Positions 34,281 through 41,508 of a stretch of 64,000 bases of DNA are shown one piece after another. Position 1 is the first letter of the stretch. Every line of letters begins with the position of its first letter. The notes beneath the pieces are model-generated. The model was not told the DNA's origin and made no database searches. It saw only the letters and a list, made by a program, of their open reading frames with translations. This DNA is from Holdemania massiliensis. GTDB lineage: Bacteria > Bacillota_I > Bacilli_A > Erysipelotrichales > Erysipelotrichaceae. Position numbers and translations under genes: made by a program. The stretch is from contig NZ_JAKNTK010000001.1 in the NCBI RefSeq assembly GCF_022440805.1, forward strand, positions 1,798,001 to 1,862,000. Reading direction: 5' to 3'.

Positions 34281-35932
34281 TGATTTTCTTTCAGCAGGGA
34301 ATCCATCACTGCTTCTTCCGGATCAATATAGATGGTTTTGTAACTGGTCAGTGAAACAAAGCCAGGCTTGGCACCGGGAACCCGTTTGAGATTGCGGATT
34401 GGGCAATAATTGACCGGGACACTGCTGGAATAGCGGCCTTTGGAATAATAAGCCGCGACCATGGCAGCGCAGCGCAGCGTTTCCTCACTTGGCTGTTCAC
34501 AATCCAGGACGACATGCGAACCGTGGAAATCCTTGGCATGAAACCACAGATCATTCTTGCGCGCCAGCTTGAATGTCAGCGCTTCATTCTGCAGGTTGTT
34601 CTTGCCGAAATATAAAGTCACGCCGTCAGCCAGATGAATTGTGGTAATCGCCGGCAGAGCTTTGGCTTTTTTGCGGTTGCGGCGGATTTTGGATTGAATC
34701 GGCTTCATGTAGCCCAACGCCGCGAGTTCCTCACGGATCTCGCGGGCATCCTCAAAGTTGGCCAGTTCCAGCTGCTGCTCCAGACCTTCAAAATACTCAA
34801 TTTCCTGCTCGCACAGGGCAATCTGTTCCAACAGGTGCTCCTGGCCTTTTTTGCCTTTGTTGTACTTCTGGAAGCATTTCTTGGCGTTACCGCGGCCGTC
34901 AAAGCGCACGTCCAGATCAATTTTAACCTGCTGGCTTTGATCGAAAGTGTTCAAGGTGACGGATGGGGTACCCTTGGCAATGTTTTGTCCATAGGCGTAT
35001 AACAAATCCCCGTACTCCCGCCATTTCTCACAGTCCAGTGCTTCCTGCAGCGCATCGTTGAGCTTTGGCAGCTTCTGCCGGTAATGCTTAAGCTGCTTGC
35101 GTACAAATTTAAACAAATCACCGGTCATCTGACGAATGCGGTCTTTTTCTTCCTTATGATAATAAAGGACATCCATGCCTTCCATCAGCGGATAGGCTTT
35201 CGCCGGCTGTTCAAACTGGGTTAAAGGGATCAGATGAAACTGAGTTTCCTTCGGCGTGTTGGTGATGAAAAGCGAATCGCTGTTTTCAAGCTGTTTCATG
35301 ATCTCGGCAAACGTTTCACCGCGGTGCATCCGGGCCTCGACTTCCCGGCCTAACAGGGGTGAAAAACCGTCAAACTGCTGATGCAGCGGCTGTTGGAAAT
35401 CCACGGTCAGCGCGGTAAACGGATTTTGTTTAGGCGCTTGTTCAGGCAGGGTGAACTGAGCTCCCGGCTGAATCGTGCGCTTGGTGTTTTCAAAGGGCGG
35501 AATCCGTTTTAAGGCGTCAAGAATGCGGTTGTTTTCATCAACCAGGATGACGTTGGCATATTTGCCCATTAATTCGACGTATAGCTTGCGGAACACTTTA
35601 TCGCCGATCTCATTGCGCAGGGAAACCTCCATCACTAACCAACGGTCTAAGCCGCCCTGTTCGATAGAAAGAATTAAACCGCCTTCTAGATGCTTGCGCA
35701 GAAGCATGACAAAATGCGACGGCTCCTCCGGTGTCGGATAGGCGCGGTCGGTGAGATTGATGCGGTTGTATTGCGAATGGCAGGAGATCAGCAAATTCTT
35801 TTTCTCCCGCTGAGTCCGCAGATGGAACAACAGTTCCGTATTGGAAATCTGGTGGATTTTATTAATTTTGCAGGGTAATATTTCCTGAAACTGCCGGCAC
35901 AGCGCGTGCAGCAGAAGTCCGTCTAAAGCCAT
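34277..35932 (-). CDS. rqcH: RqcH/FbpA (NFACT family) ribosome quality-control factor
   Basis: A 551-residue NFACT protein. The N-terminal NFACT-N domain covers MALDGLLLHALCRQF to about 200, with a coiled coil at about 280-410. The NFACT-R domain near the C-terminus has ARKNDLWFHAKDFHGSHVVL and SKGRYSSSVPVNYCPIRNLKRVPGAKPGFV. In Bacillus RqcH recruits tRNA-Ala to stalled 50S subunits and adds alanine tails; older annotations call it fibronectin-binding protein. The ATG at 35932 is preferred over TTG 35941 because GAAAGG lies 9 bases upstream. It is divergent from gmk. Confidence 0.92.
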   Translation of the reverse strand: MALDGLLLHALCRQFQEILPCKINKIHQISNTELLFHLRTQREKKNLLISCHSQYNRINLTDRAYPTPEEPSHFVMLLRKHLEGGLILSIEQGGLDRWLVMEVSLRNEIGDKVFRKLYVELMGKYANVILVDENNRILDALKRIPPFENTKRTIQPGAQFTLPEQAPKQNPFTALTVDFQQPLHQQFDGFSPLLGREVEARMHRGETFAEIMKQLENSDSLFITNTPKETQFHLIPLTQFEQPAKAYPLMEGMDVLYYHKEEKDRIRQMTGDLFKFVRKQLKHYRQKLPKLNDALQEALDCEKWREYGDLLYAYGQNIAKGTPSVTLNTFDQSQQVKIDLDVRFDGRGNAKKCFQKYNKGKKGQEHLLEQIALCEQEIEYFEGLEQQLELANFEDAREIREELAALGYMKPIQSKIRRNRKKAKALPAITTIHLADGVTLYFGKNNLQNEALTFKLARKNDLWFHAKDFHGSHVVLDCEQPSEETLRCAAMVAAYYSKGRYSSSVPVNYCPIRNLKRVPGAKPGFVSLTSYKTIYIDPEEAVMDSLLKENQ

Positions 35933-35961
35933 TGTGATCAACCTTTCTCAAATGTGTTCCT

Positions 35962-35990
35962 ATTATATCATGATTCTGATAAAACCCCAA
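35962..35990 (-). promoter_or_regulatory. rqcH promoter
   Basis: On the reverse strand TTGGGG (35985-35990) and TATAAT (35962-35967) have 17-base spacing, with TGA just before the -10. Confidence 0.65.
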
Positions 35991-36012
35991 ACCGCACAGG
36001 CCGTGGAATTCG

Positions 36013-36041
36013 TTGACAATCGTGGTGAAGCTTTGTATTAT
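36013..36041 (+). promoter_or_regulatory. gmk promoter
   Basis: TTGACA (36013-36018) and TATTAT (36036-36041) with 17-base spacing, 28 bases ahead of the gmk start. Confidence 0.8.
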
Positions 36042-36069
36042 TAAACTAAGGCAAAAGGAGGAAGGAAGC

Positions 36070-36633
36070 ATGAAAAAGGGGTTGCTGATCGTGCTGAGCG
36101 GACCAAGCGGAGTCGGGAAGGGGACGATTCTGAAGGAGTTTGTTGAGGATCCGGAATTAAATTTAGCGTATTCGGTTTCCATGACGACCCGCGGGATGCG
36201 GCCGGGGGAAGTGGAAGGCGTCAATTATAACTTTGTTGACCGTCCGGCCTTTGAACAAGCGATCAAAGACGGCGAGCTGCTGGAGTATGCGGAATTTGTC
36301 GGCAACTATTACGGAACACCGCTAAAAAACGTTGAAAAGCTGCGCAGTGAGGGGAAAAATGTGCTGCTGGAAATCGAAGTGCAGGGTTGTCAGCAGGTCA
36401 TGGAGAAATGTCCGGATGCCCTGACGATCTTTATCATCCCGCCTAGCATGGAAGAGCTGGAAAAACGGATCCGCGGCCGCGGTACTGAACCGGAAGAAAT
36501 CGTGCAGCAGCGCTTAAGCAAGGCCAGCCGGGAGATGGAACTGGTGGATCAATATAAATTCATCGTCTGCAATGAAGATCCGAAACTGGCGGCTTCCATC
36601 ATTTCTTTAATTATAAAACGGCATATGGAATAG
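36070..36633 (+). CDS. gmk: Guanylate kinase
   Basis: A 187-residue GMP kinase (GMP + ATP to GDP + ADP). The P-loop GPSGVGKGT is at 11-19, the GMP-binding segment contains SVSMTTRGMRPGEVEGVNYNF, and RGRGTEPEEIVQQRL forms the lid. Length and order fit the family. In many Firmicutes gmk is followed by rpoZ, but here a terminator follows and the next genes are SIS proteins. Confidence 0.95.
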   Translation: MKKGLLIVLSGPSGVGKGTILKEFVEDPELNLAYSVSMTTRGMRPGEVEGVNYNFVDRPAFEQAIKDGELLEYAEFVGNYYGTPLKNVEKLRSEGKNVLLEIEVQGCQQVMEKCPDALTIFIIPPSMEELEKRIRGRGTEPEEIVQQRLSKASREMELVDQYKFIVCNEDPKLAASIISLIIKRHME

Positions 36634-36662
36634 AAGAATCGACAAATAGGTTCTTCTTTTAT
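36632..36662 (+). terminator. Intrinsic terminator after gmk
   Basis: A 7-bp stem AGAAGAA (36632-36638) with TTCTTCT (36651-36657) and a T-rich tail. Confidence 0.7.
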
Positions 36663-36745
36663 TTTGTCCGTTCCAACGTCAAATTATTTATTCTATATAT
36701 TATGTGACGAATTGATTAAATTATCCAAAAACATCGTGAAAGCGG

Positions 36746-36774
36746 TTGACACTGTCCCCGAAAATAGCTATCAT
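36746..36774 (+). promoter_or_regulatory. Promoter of the SIS-domain operon
   Basis: TTGACA (36746-36751) and TATCAT (36769-36774) with exact 17-base spacing, 58 bases upstream of the first SIS gene. Confidence 0.78.
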
Positions 36775-36832
36775 AAAGTCAGCGTAAAGGGTCATTCGCG
36801 GGAGTGATTCTGCGTGAAAGGGAGGTTTCAGT

Positions 36833-37576
36833 ATGGCTGAAGCAAAAGAATTTTTCTCAGCTGCCAAACACGCTCTGGAAGAGGTTAAAAACACTCAGAG
36901 AGAGCCGATTTACCAGGCTGCCAAAATGATGGGCGACTGCATGCTGGAAAACGGTCTTGTTCAGTTGTTCGGGTTAGGACATGGACTGGCGTTTTCCATG
37001 GAACTGGGGTATCGTGCCGGCGGGTTGATGCCGTTCCACCAGATCAAAATGGAGGATTTATTGCTGCGCGGCGTCGTTTCTCCGGAAGAAGCGAACCAGC
37101 CTGATTTTAACGACCGCACTGATTTGGCGGACAAACTGTGGGATATGTACAATATCGATGATCACGATATGTTCATTCTGATTTCTAATCCGGCCAACAA
37201 CGGTGTTATCGTTGAATTTGCAAAGAAAGTCAAAGAAATGGGCCGCAAGCTGATCGTGGTAACGTCAAAGGCGGAAGCGGAGGCTTCGGTTTCGCGTCAT
37301 CCATCCGGGAAGAAACTGACGGATTATGCAGATCTGATTTTGGATAACTGCGCGCCAAGTCCGGATATGGTCGTTTCTCTGGAAAATGGTCAGAAGATCA
37401 ATCAGGTTTCCACAGTGACCGGCAACGTTATTGCACAGATGCTGTGTGCTGAAACTTATCACTATCTGACCGGATTAGGCCATGACTGTCCGGTATTGCT
37501 GAGCGCCAATGTGAAGGGTGCCGATGTCCATAACCGCGAAATCTCAGATGTCTATCTGGGACGCTGGAATTCCTAG
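36833..37576 (+). CDS. SIS-domain sugar isomerase-like protein, paralogue 1
   Basis: A 247-residue SIS-domain protein of the UPF0309 type. The domain is visible from LFGLGHGLAFSMELGYRAGG through FILISNPANNGVIVEFAKK and LIVVTSKAEAE. SRHPSGKKLTDYADLILDNCAP is the family hallmark. It probably binds a phosphosugar; the reaction is unknown. In this copy the usual SNSG is SNPANNG, a difference from the two paralogues behind it. GGGAGG precedes the ATG. It is the first of three tandem paralogues with gaps of 11 and 23 bases. Confidence 0.85.
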   Translation: MAEAKEFFSAAKHALEEVKNTQREPIYQAAKMMGDCMLENGLVQLFGLGHGLAFSMELGYRAGGLMPFHQIKMEDLLLRGVVSPEEANQPDFNDRTDLADKLWDMYNIDDHDMFILISNPANNGVIVEFAKKVKEMGRKLIVVTSKAEAEASVSRHPSGKKLTDYADLILDNCAPSPDMVVSLENGQKINQVSTVTGNVIAQMLCAETYHYLTGLGHDCPVLLSANVKGADVHNREISDVYLGRWNS

Positions 37577-37587
37577 GAGGTGCGCTC

Positions 37588-38337
37588 ATGAAAGAAATTA
37601 CAATGGATTTGTTCTATGAGGAAATGCTGAAAGTTGTCGATGTACTGGAAGGCAAAGAGATGGACAATATCCGCAAGGCTTCAGAGGTCTGCGCGGAAAC
37701 GATTGCTCAGGGTGGTGTCGTACATGTCTTTGGTTCCGGGCATTCTGTTGGATTTGGCATGGAACTGGCCGGCCGTCCGGGATCTTTAGTTCCATTCCAT
37801 ACGATCGTCACCAGTGATTTCGTTCTGCATGGCAAGGTTACACTGGAAGAGTTTAAAGATCCGGACAATATTTTTGAACGCCGTGCCGATATTGCAGACC
37901 GACTGTACGACCTGTATGACATCCGTCCGCAGGACAGCTTCATCATCATCTCGAATTCCGGAATCAACGGTGTCGTCATTGATTTTGCGATCAAAGCGAA
38001 GGCGGAAGGCCACAAGGTCATCGTTGTGACCAGCTGGCAGCATACCAGTGCAGAAGCCAGCCGTCATCCAAGCGGCAAGAAGCTGTATGAGATGGGCGAT
38101 GTGGTCATTGATAACTGCGGTCCGCAGGGCGATGCTCTGATTGAAACCGGCAAGATTGAAAAGATCTGCTCGATTTCTTCGATTACCGGTGCATTTATCG
38201 CTCAGTCGATCACGACAGAAACCTGCCGGCTGTTAAGTGAGAAGGGCGTGGAACTGCCGCTGTTGCTGAGTGAAGAAACCGAAGAAAACCGCAGACACAA
38301 TGCAGAATTAAGACAGAAATACGCAGGCCGTATTTAA
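37588..38337 (+). CDS. SIS-domain sugar isomerase-like protein, paralogue 2
   Basis: A 249-residue paralogue. Conserved positions are HVFGSGHSVGFGMELAGRPG, SFIIISNSGINGVVIDFA, VIVVTSWQH and SRHPSGKKLYEMGDVVIDNCGP. It keeps the canonical SNSG phosphosugar-binding loop. TAGGAGG precedes ATG 37588, 11 bases after the first gene. Together with its neighbours it could form hetero-oligomers or act on different phosphosugars. Confidence 0.85.
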   Translation: MKEITMDLFYEEMLKVVDVLEGKEMDNIRKASEVCAETIAQGGVVHVFGSGHSVGFGMELAGRPGSLVPFHTIVTSDFVLHGKVTLEEFKDPDNIFERRADIADRLYDLYDIRPQDSFIIISNSGINGVVIDFAIKAKAEGHKVIVVTSWQHTSAEASRHPSGKKLYEMGDVVIDNCGPQGDALIETGKIEKICSISSITGAFIAQSITTETCRLLSEKGVELPLLLSEETEENRRHNAELRQKYAGRI

Positions 38338-38360
38338 TTAAGGAAAAGGGAGGTACTAAA

Positions 38361-39083
38361 ATGTACAATTTTGAATACATGAACAAGGTCGATGAGCTGC
38401 TGCACACGGTGGATGATGCTAACAAGGAAAAAATCCAGGAATTGGCAGTCAAGTTTGCCGACAACATCAAGAACAATCACATCATCCATGTCTTTGGCAC
38501 AGGTCATTCCCACATGATCGGTATTGAACTGTTCTGCCGTGCTGGCGGACTGGGCAATGTCAACGCGATCCTGGATCCAGATGCGCTGACTAACTTCGGC
38601 GCCCGCCGCAGCGGTGCAATGGAAAAGGTTTCTGGCTTGGCAGATGTCATCTTTGATCAGTATAAAATTGACAAAGACGATATCATGATCATCATCTCCA
38701 ACTCCGGCCGTAACGCCGTTCCAGTTGAAATGGCTATGCGCTGCCAGAAAGAGGGCGTCTATTCTATCGCTTTAACCAATCTGCACCAGTCGCAGAACAC
38801 AACCAGCCGTCATCCAAGCGGCAAGCGTCTGTTTGAATGCGTTGACTGCATTCTGGACAACTGTGTTCCTGACGGCGATGCTTTGATGAATGTCGGCGGC
38901 GTTGCAACCGGTCCAGGCAGCACAATCTCCAGCATCTTTGTTCTGGATACGATCGTCAATGAAGCACTGAAGATCCTGGCGGCTGAAGGCTGTGAATTGC
39001 CGGTATTCCAGAGCCAGAACGTCGATGGCTTCAACAATGATGCGATCTATGCGAAGTATGAAGATCGCGTAAAACATTTCTAA
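38361..39083 (+). CDS. SIS-domain sugar isomerase-like protein, paralogue 3
   Basis: A 240-residue paralogue with HVFGTGHSHMIGIELFCRAGG, IMIIISNSGRNAVPVEMAM and SRHPSGKRLFECVDCILDNCVP. The SNSG loop is intact. It is closest to the single UPF0309 protein found in many Firmicutes, so it may be the ancestral copy. GGGAGG precedes the ATG and a strong terminator follows. No phosphotransferase or kinase gene accompanies the triplet. Confidence 0.85.
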   Translation: MYNFEYMNKVDELLHTVDDANKEKIQELAVKFADNIKNNHIIHVFGTGHSHMIGIELFCRAGGLGNVNAILDPDALTNFGARRSGAMEKVSGLADVIFDQYKIDKDDIMIIISNSGRNAVPVEMAMRCQKEGVYSIALTNLHQSQNTTSRHPSGKRLFECVDCILDNCVPDGDALMNVGGVATGPGSTISSIFVLDTIVNEALKILAAEGCELPVFQSQNVDGFNNDAIYAKYEDRVKHF

Positions 39084-39098
39084 GAATCAGAGAAACAG

Positions 39099-39134
39099 AC
39101 TGCAGCATGAATTCAAAGTGCTGCAGTTTTTTTG
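39099..39134 (+). terminator. Intrinsic terminator after the SIS operon
   Basis: A perfect 9-bp stem ACTGCAGCA (39099-39107) with TGCTGCAGT (39119-39127), followed by a T-run. Confidence 0.92.
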
Positions 39135-39211
39135 CGGACTTGTTGAAGATGGTTCTTTCTCTTCCCTTCATTCCCTGACAAGATAGAAAGAGAAAGAAAG
39201 GGGGCCGTGAC

Positions 39212-40531
39212 ATGTTTGACTTTGAAAACCAAGATTTGGAGTTTAAACAGGAATACACTTCAGATATAAGAAAAGATGTGATTGCTTTTGCGAATGCAGA
39301 AGGAGGAACCATTCTTATCGGAATCCGCAAGGATAGAAGAATCTTAGATGTGGTGGATCCCGATTCTGTGATGCTTCAAATTGTGAATTCATTGAAAGAT
39401 TCCATAGTCCCGGATATCATGCCTTTTGTGATTGTGAAAACGAAAAAAATAGAAGGAAAATTCATTATTGTAGTTGATGTATCAATAGGGATCTATCGTC
39501 CTTATTATCTAAAAGAGAAAGGCTTGAAACCAAGTGGTGTCTATATCCGGAAGGGAAGTTCCTCACAACCGATGACAGATGAAGGAATTCGGGAGATGAT
39601 TGTTCAAAGTAGCGGAAAATCCTATGAAGCTTTAAGAAGTTTGACTCAAGAACTTACCTTTTTAACACTGAGTAAAGAATTAGAGAAAAAATCAGTTGAT
39701 TTCAGTTCATCTAAAATGAAAACTTTAAAACTAATTGGAGATGATGGACTGTATACAAATTTAGCCTACTTGGTTTCTGATCAATGTGAAGTAACAATAA
39801 AAATTACTTTATTTCAAGGCACGGATAAAGCTGTATTCAGGGATCGAAAAGAGTTTTTCGGATCAATTTTAAAGCAGTTGGAGGAAGTCTACGAATTTAT
39901 TGATTTGGTGAATAAAACCAAAGCTACATTCTCTGGACTAGATCGTTTGGATAAACGTGATTATCCTCAAGAAGCCGTAAGAGAAGCTCTATTAAATTGT
40001 ATTGTTCATCGAGATTACTCATTTAGCGGAAGTAATATCGTTAATATTTATGATGATCGGATTGAATTTGTATCGCTGGGTGGATTAGTTCCTGGACTGG
40101 AAATGAAATCGATTTTCTTAGGTGTTTCGCAATCAAGAAATCCAAATTTGGCTGCTTTGTTCTATCGCATGTGTTTAATAGAAAGTTATGGAACGGGAAT
40201 TAGTCAAATCCAGCGCGCTTATCATAACGAAGAAAGACATCCTGTTTTTGAAACAGCGAAGGGTGTGTTCCGAGTGACTTTACCAAACCGAAATGAGTTC
40301 AGTGAACTTGTGAGATTAGAATCTTCTGATGAATTCGAAGGTATATTAGAAAAACAAAAAAACAGAATCTTAGAAATAGCCTTAAAACAAGGTCAAGTAA
40401 CTAGAAAAGATGTAGAAGAATTATTAAAAGCGGGGTCAACAAAAGCCTTTCGTTTGCTGCGGCAGTTATGTGAAGAAGGCAAACTGCAGAGTGTAGGCAA
40501 TGGGAAACTTAGTCATTATGTACTAAAATAA
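39212..40531 (+). CDS. AlbA-2 domain ATP-binding transcriptional regulator-like protein
   Basis: A 439-residue protein. The N-terminal Schlafen/AlbA_2 domain (DLEFKQEYTSDIRKDVIAFANAEGGTILIGI, to about 130) precedes a GHKL ATPase-like domain (AVREALLNCIVHRDYSFSGSNIVNIYDDRIEF, about 250-345, and SYGTGISQI). A C-terminal winged helix is likely (about 385-430: GQVTRKDVEELLKAGSTKAFRLLRQLCEEGKL). Such proteins are often called RecG-like or divergent-AAA regulators; their function is poorly known. GAAAGGGGG precedes the ATG. It is AT-rich and lies just before the polysaccharide cluster, so a regulatory tie is possible but unproven. Confidence 0.82.
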   Translation: MFDFENQDLEFKQEYTSDIRKDVIAFANAEGGTILIGIRKDRRILDVVDPDSVMLQIVNSLKDSIVPDIMPFVIVKTKKIEGKFIIVVDVSIGIYRPYYLKEKGLKPSGVYIRKGSSSQPMTDEGIREMIVQSSGKSYEALRSLTQELTFLTLSKELEKKSVDFSSSKMKTLKLIGDDGLYTNLAYLVSDQCEVTIKITLFQGTDKAVFRDRKEFFGSILKQLEEVYEFIDLVNKTKATFSGLDRLDKRDYPQEAVREALLNCIVHRDYSFSGSNIVNIYDDRIEFVSLGGLVPGLEMKSIFLGVSQSRNPNLAALFYRMCLIESYGTGISQIQRAYHNEERHPVFETAKGVFRVTLPNRNEFSELVRLESSDEFEGILEKQKNRILEIALKQGQVTRKDVEELLKAGSTKAFRLLRQLCEEGKLQSVGNGKLSHYVLK

Positions 40532-40553
40532 GTTTAGATATAATTTAATGAAG

Positions 40554-40598
40554 GAGCTGTGACGCAAATATCTAAAAGCGTTGCAGCTCTTTTTTTTA
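40554..40598 (+). terminator. Intrinsic terminator after the AlbA-domain gene
   Basis: GAGCTG plus GACGC (40554-40565) pairs with GCGTT plus CAGCTC (40578-40589), 10 of 12 positions, followed by a run of T. Confidence 0.85.
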
Positions 40599-40636
40599 TT
40601 TTCAAGTTATTCAGAAAAATAAAAACTAACCATTCA

Positions 40637-40662
40637 TGTCATTAATACTGTCGTTGATGACA
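40637..40662. promoter_or_regulatory. Inverted repeat, possible operator of the polysaccharide operon
   Basis: TGTCATTAA and TTGATGACA face each other across 8 bases with one G-T mismatch. Its position upstream of the operon and lack of a T-run favour a protein-binding site over a terminator. Confidence 0.4.
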
Positions 40663-40819
40663 TTTCTTCTTCTAATTGTGTAAAAAAAATTAGACTTTTT
40701 TTGACTGATAAACTAGATCTGGAAATTACTGTAAAAAGCATGTTTATTCAGTCTTTATTCATTATAAAGGGCCTACTTTTTAATGTCAATAAAAGTCTAC
40801 TTTAAATTACAGACTTGTT

Positions 40820-40858
40820 GACAACTTCGCGGGTGGCGAGAGAAGCGGTCGTTTTTTT
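40820..40858 (+). terminator. Terminator-like hairpin directly upstream of loaP
   Basis: GACAACTTC (40820-40828) and GAAGCGGTC (40842-40850) pair at 7 of 9 positions around a 13-nt loop and are followed by G then seven T. It ends 4 bases before the loaP ribosome site, so it would attenuate loaP. The loop contains GGTGGCGA, which recurs in the hairpin after loaP. Confidence 0.55.
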
Positions 40859-40876
40859 ATTAAAGGGGGTGAAGGG

Positions 40877-41392
40877 TTGAACTGGTATTTTATTGAAACG
40901 GAACGATTTGAAGAAGCGAAAGTAAAAGAAATCCTGATTGATTCAGGCTTTAACGCCTTTATCCCAAAGAAAGAAATGTACTTTAAAAAAGGAGATTTCA
41001 CGACAATGACTCACCGGCTGTTGTTTCCAGGGACGGTTATGGTCTGCGATCCGGAATCACCACCGCAATTTACCCAAAAGTTGAATGACTGGCTTGCTTT
41101 AAAGAAATCGGGATCAGAACTCATTCGGTTAGAATCGGATACTTATTATTGCTTATCTAATAAGGAGAAAGCTTGTTTAAGTCAATTGTTAGACAGTCAA
41201 AAGATTCTACGATTTTCAACAGGTGTGATTCGACAACGGGAGCTTCATGTCCAAAAAGGTCCTTTACAAGGTCACGAAAAAGAAATACAGAAGATCAAAC
41301 GCCATCAACGCTTAGCGACATTGCCTGTTCAGCTATGCGGTCAAACGATAGCCTTAATCATAGGCTTAGAAGTAATTGAAAAAATCGGATAG
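40877..41392 (+). CDS. loaP: LoaP-type NusG-paralogue transcription antiterminator
   Basis: A 171-residue NusG-family specialised elongation factor. The NGN domain is recognisable (WYFIETERFEEAKVKEIL, AFIPKKEMYFKKGDF, LLFPGTVMV), and a KOW-like end follows (VQKGPLQGHEKEIQKIKRHQRLATLPV, ALIIGLEVIEK). LoaP proteins promote processive antitermination in long polysaccharide or antibiotic operons by reading an RNA hairpin in the leader. It starts at TTG 40877 behind AAAGGGGGTGA. It is the first gene of a cluster more than 22 kb long, and hairpins with U-tracts flank it on both sides. Confidence 0.87.
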   Translation: MNWYFIETERFEEAKVKEILIDSGFNAFIPKKEMYFKKGDFTTMTHRLLFPGTVMVCDPESPPQFTQKLNDWLALKKSGSELIRLESDTYYCLSNKEKACLSQLLDSQKILRFSTGVIRQRELHVQKGPLQGHEKEIQKIKRHQRLATLPVQLCGQTIALIIGLEVIEKIG

Positions 41393-41461
41393 AAAACAAA
41401 TAGTTGTTGCGGCACTTTTGATTCATCCGAGATCATCTTTTACAAACTCATCGTGTGCTTG

Positions 41462-41485
41462 AGGTGGCGAAGCCTACCTTTTTTA
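41462..41485 (+). terminator. Terminator-like hairpin between loaP and the polysaccharide genes
   Basis: AGGTGGC (41462-41468) pairs with GCC-ACCT (41472-41479, one bulged T) around GAA and is followed by TTTTTT. It would stop transcription after loaP unless an antiterminator acts. It contains the GGTGGCGA octamer also seen upstream of loaP. Confidence 0.65.
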
Positions 41486-41508
41486 TATAGACCAAAGGAT
41501 GTGACAGA

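Larger units (their letters stand above)
40532..40876. other. Leader region ahead of the polysaccharide operon
   Basis: About 345 bases. It holds the terminator of the preceding gene (40554-40598), an inverted repeat TGTCATTAA/TTGATGACA (40637-40662), AT-rich DNA with a TATAAA at 40763-40768, two similar CTACTTT blocks, and a terminator-like hairpin at 40820-40858 just before loaP. The promoter of the long operon must lie here, but no single -35/-10 pair stands out. Confidence 0.55.
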
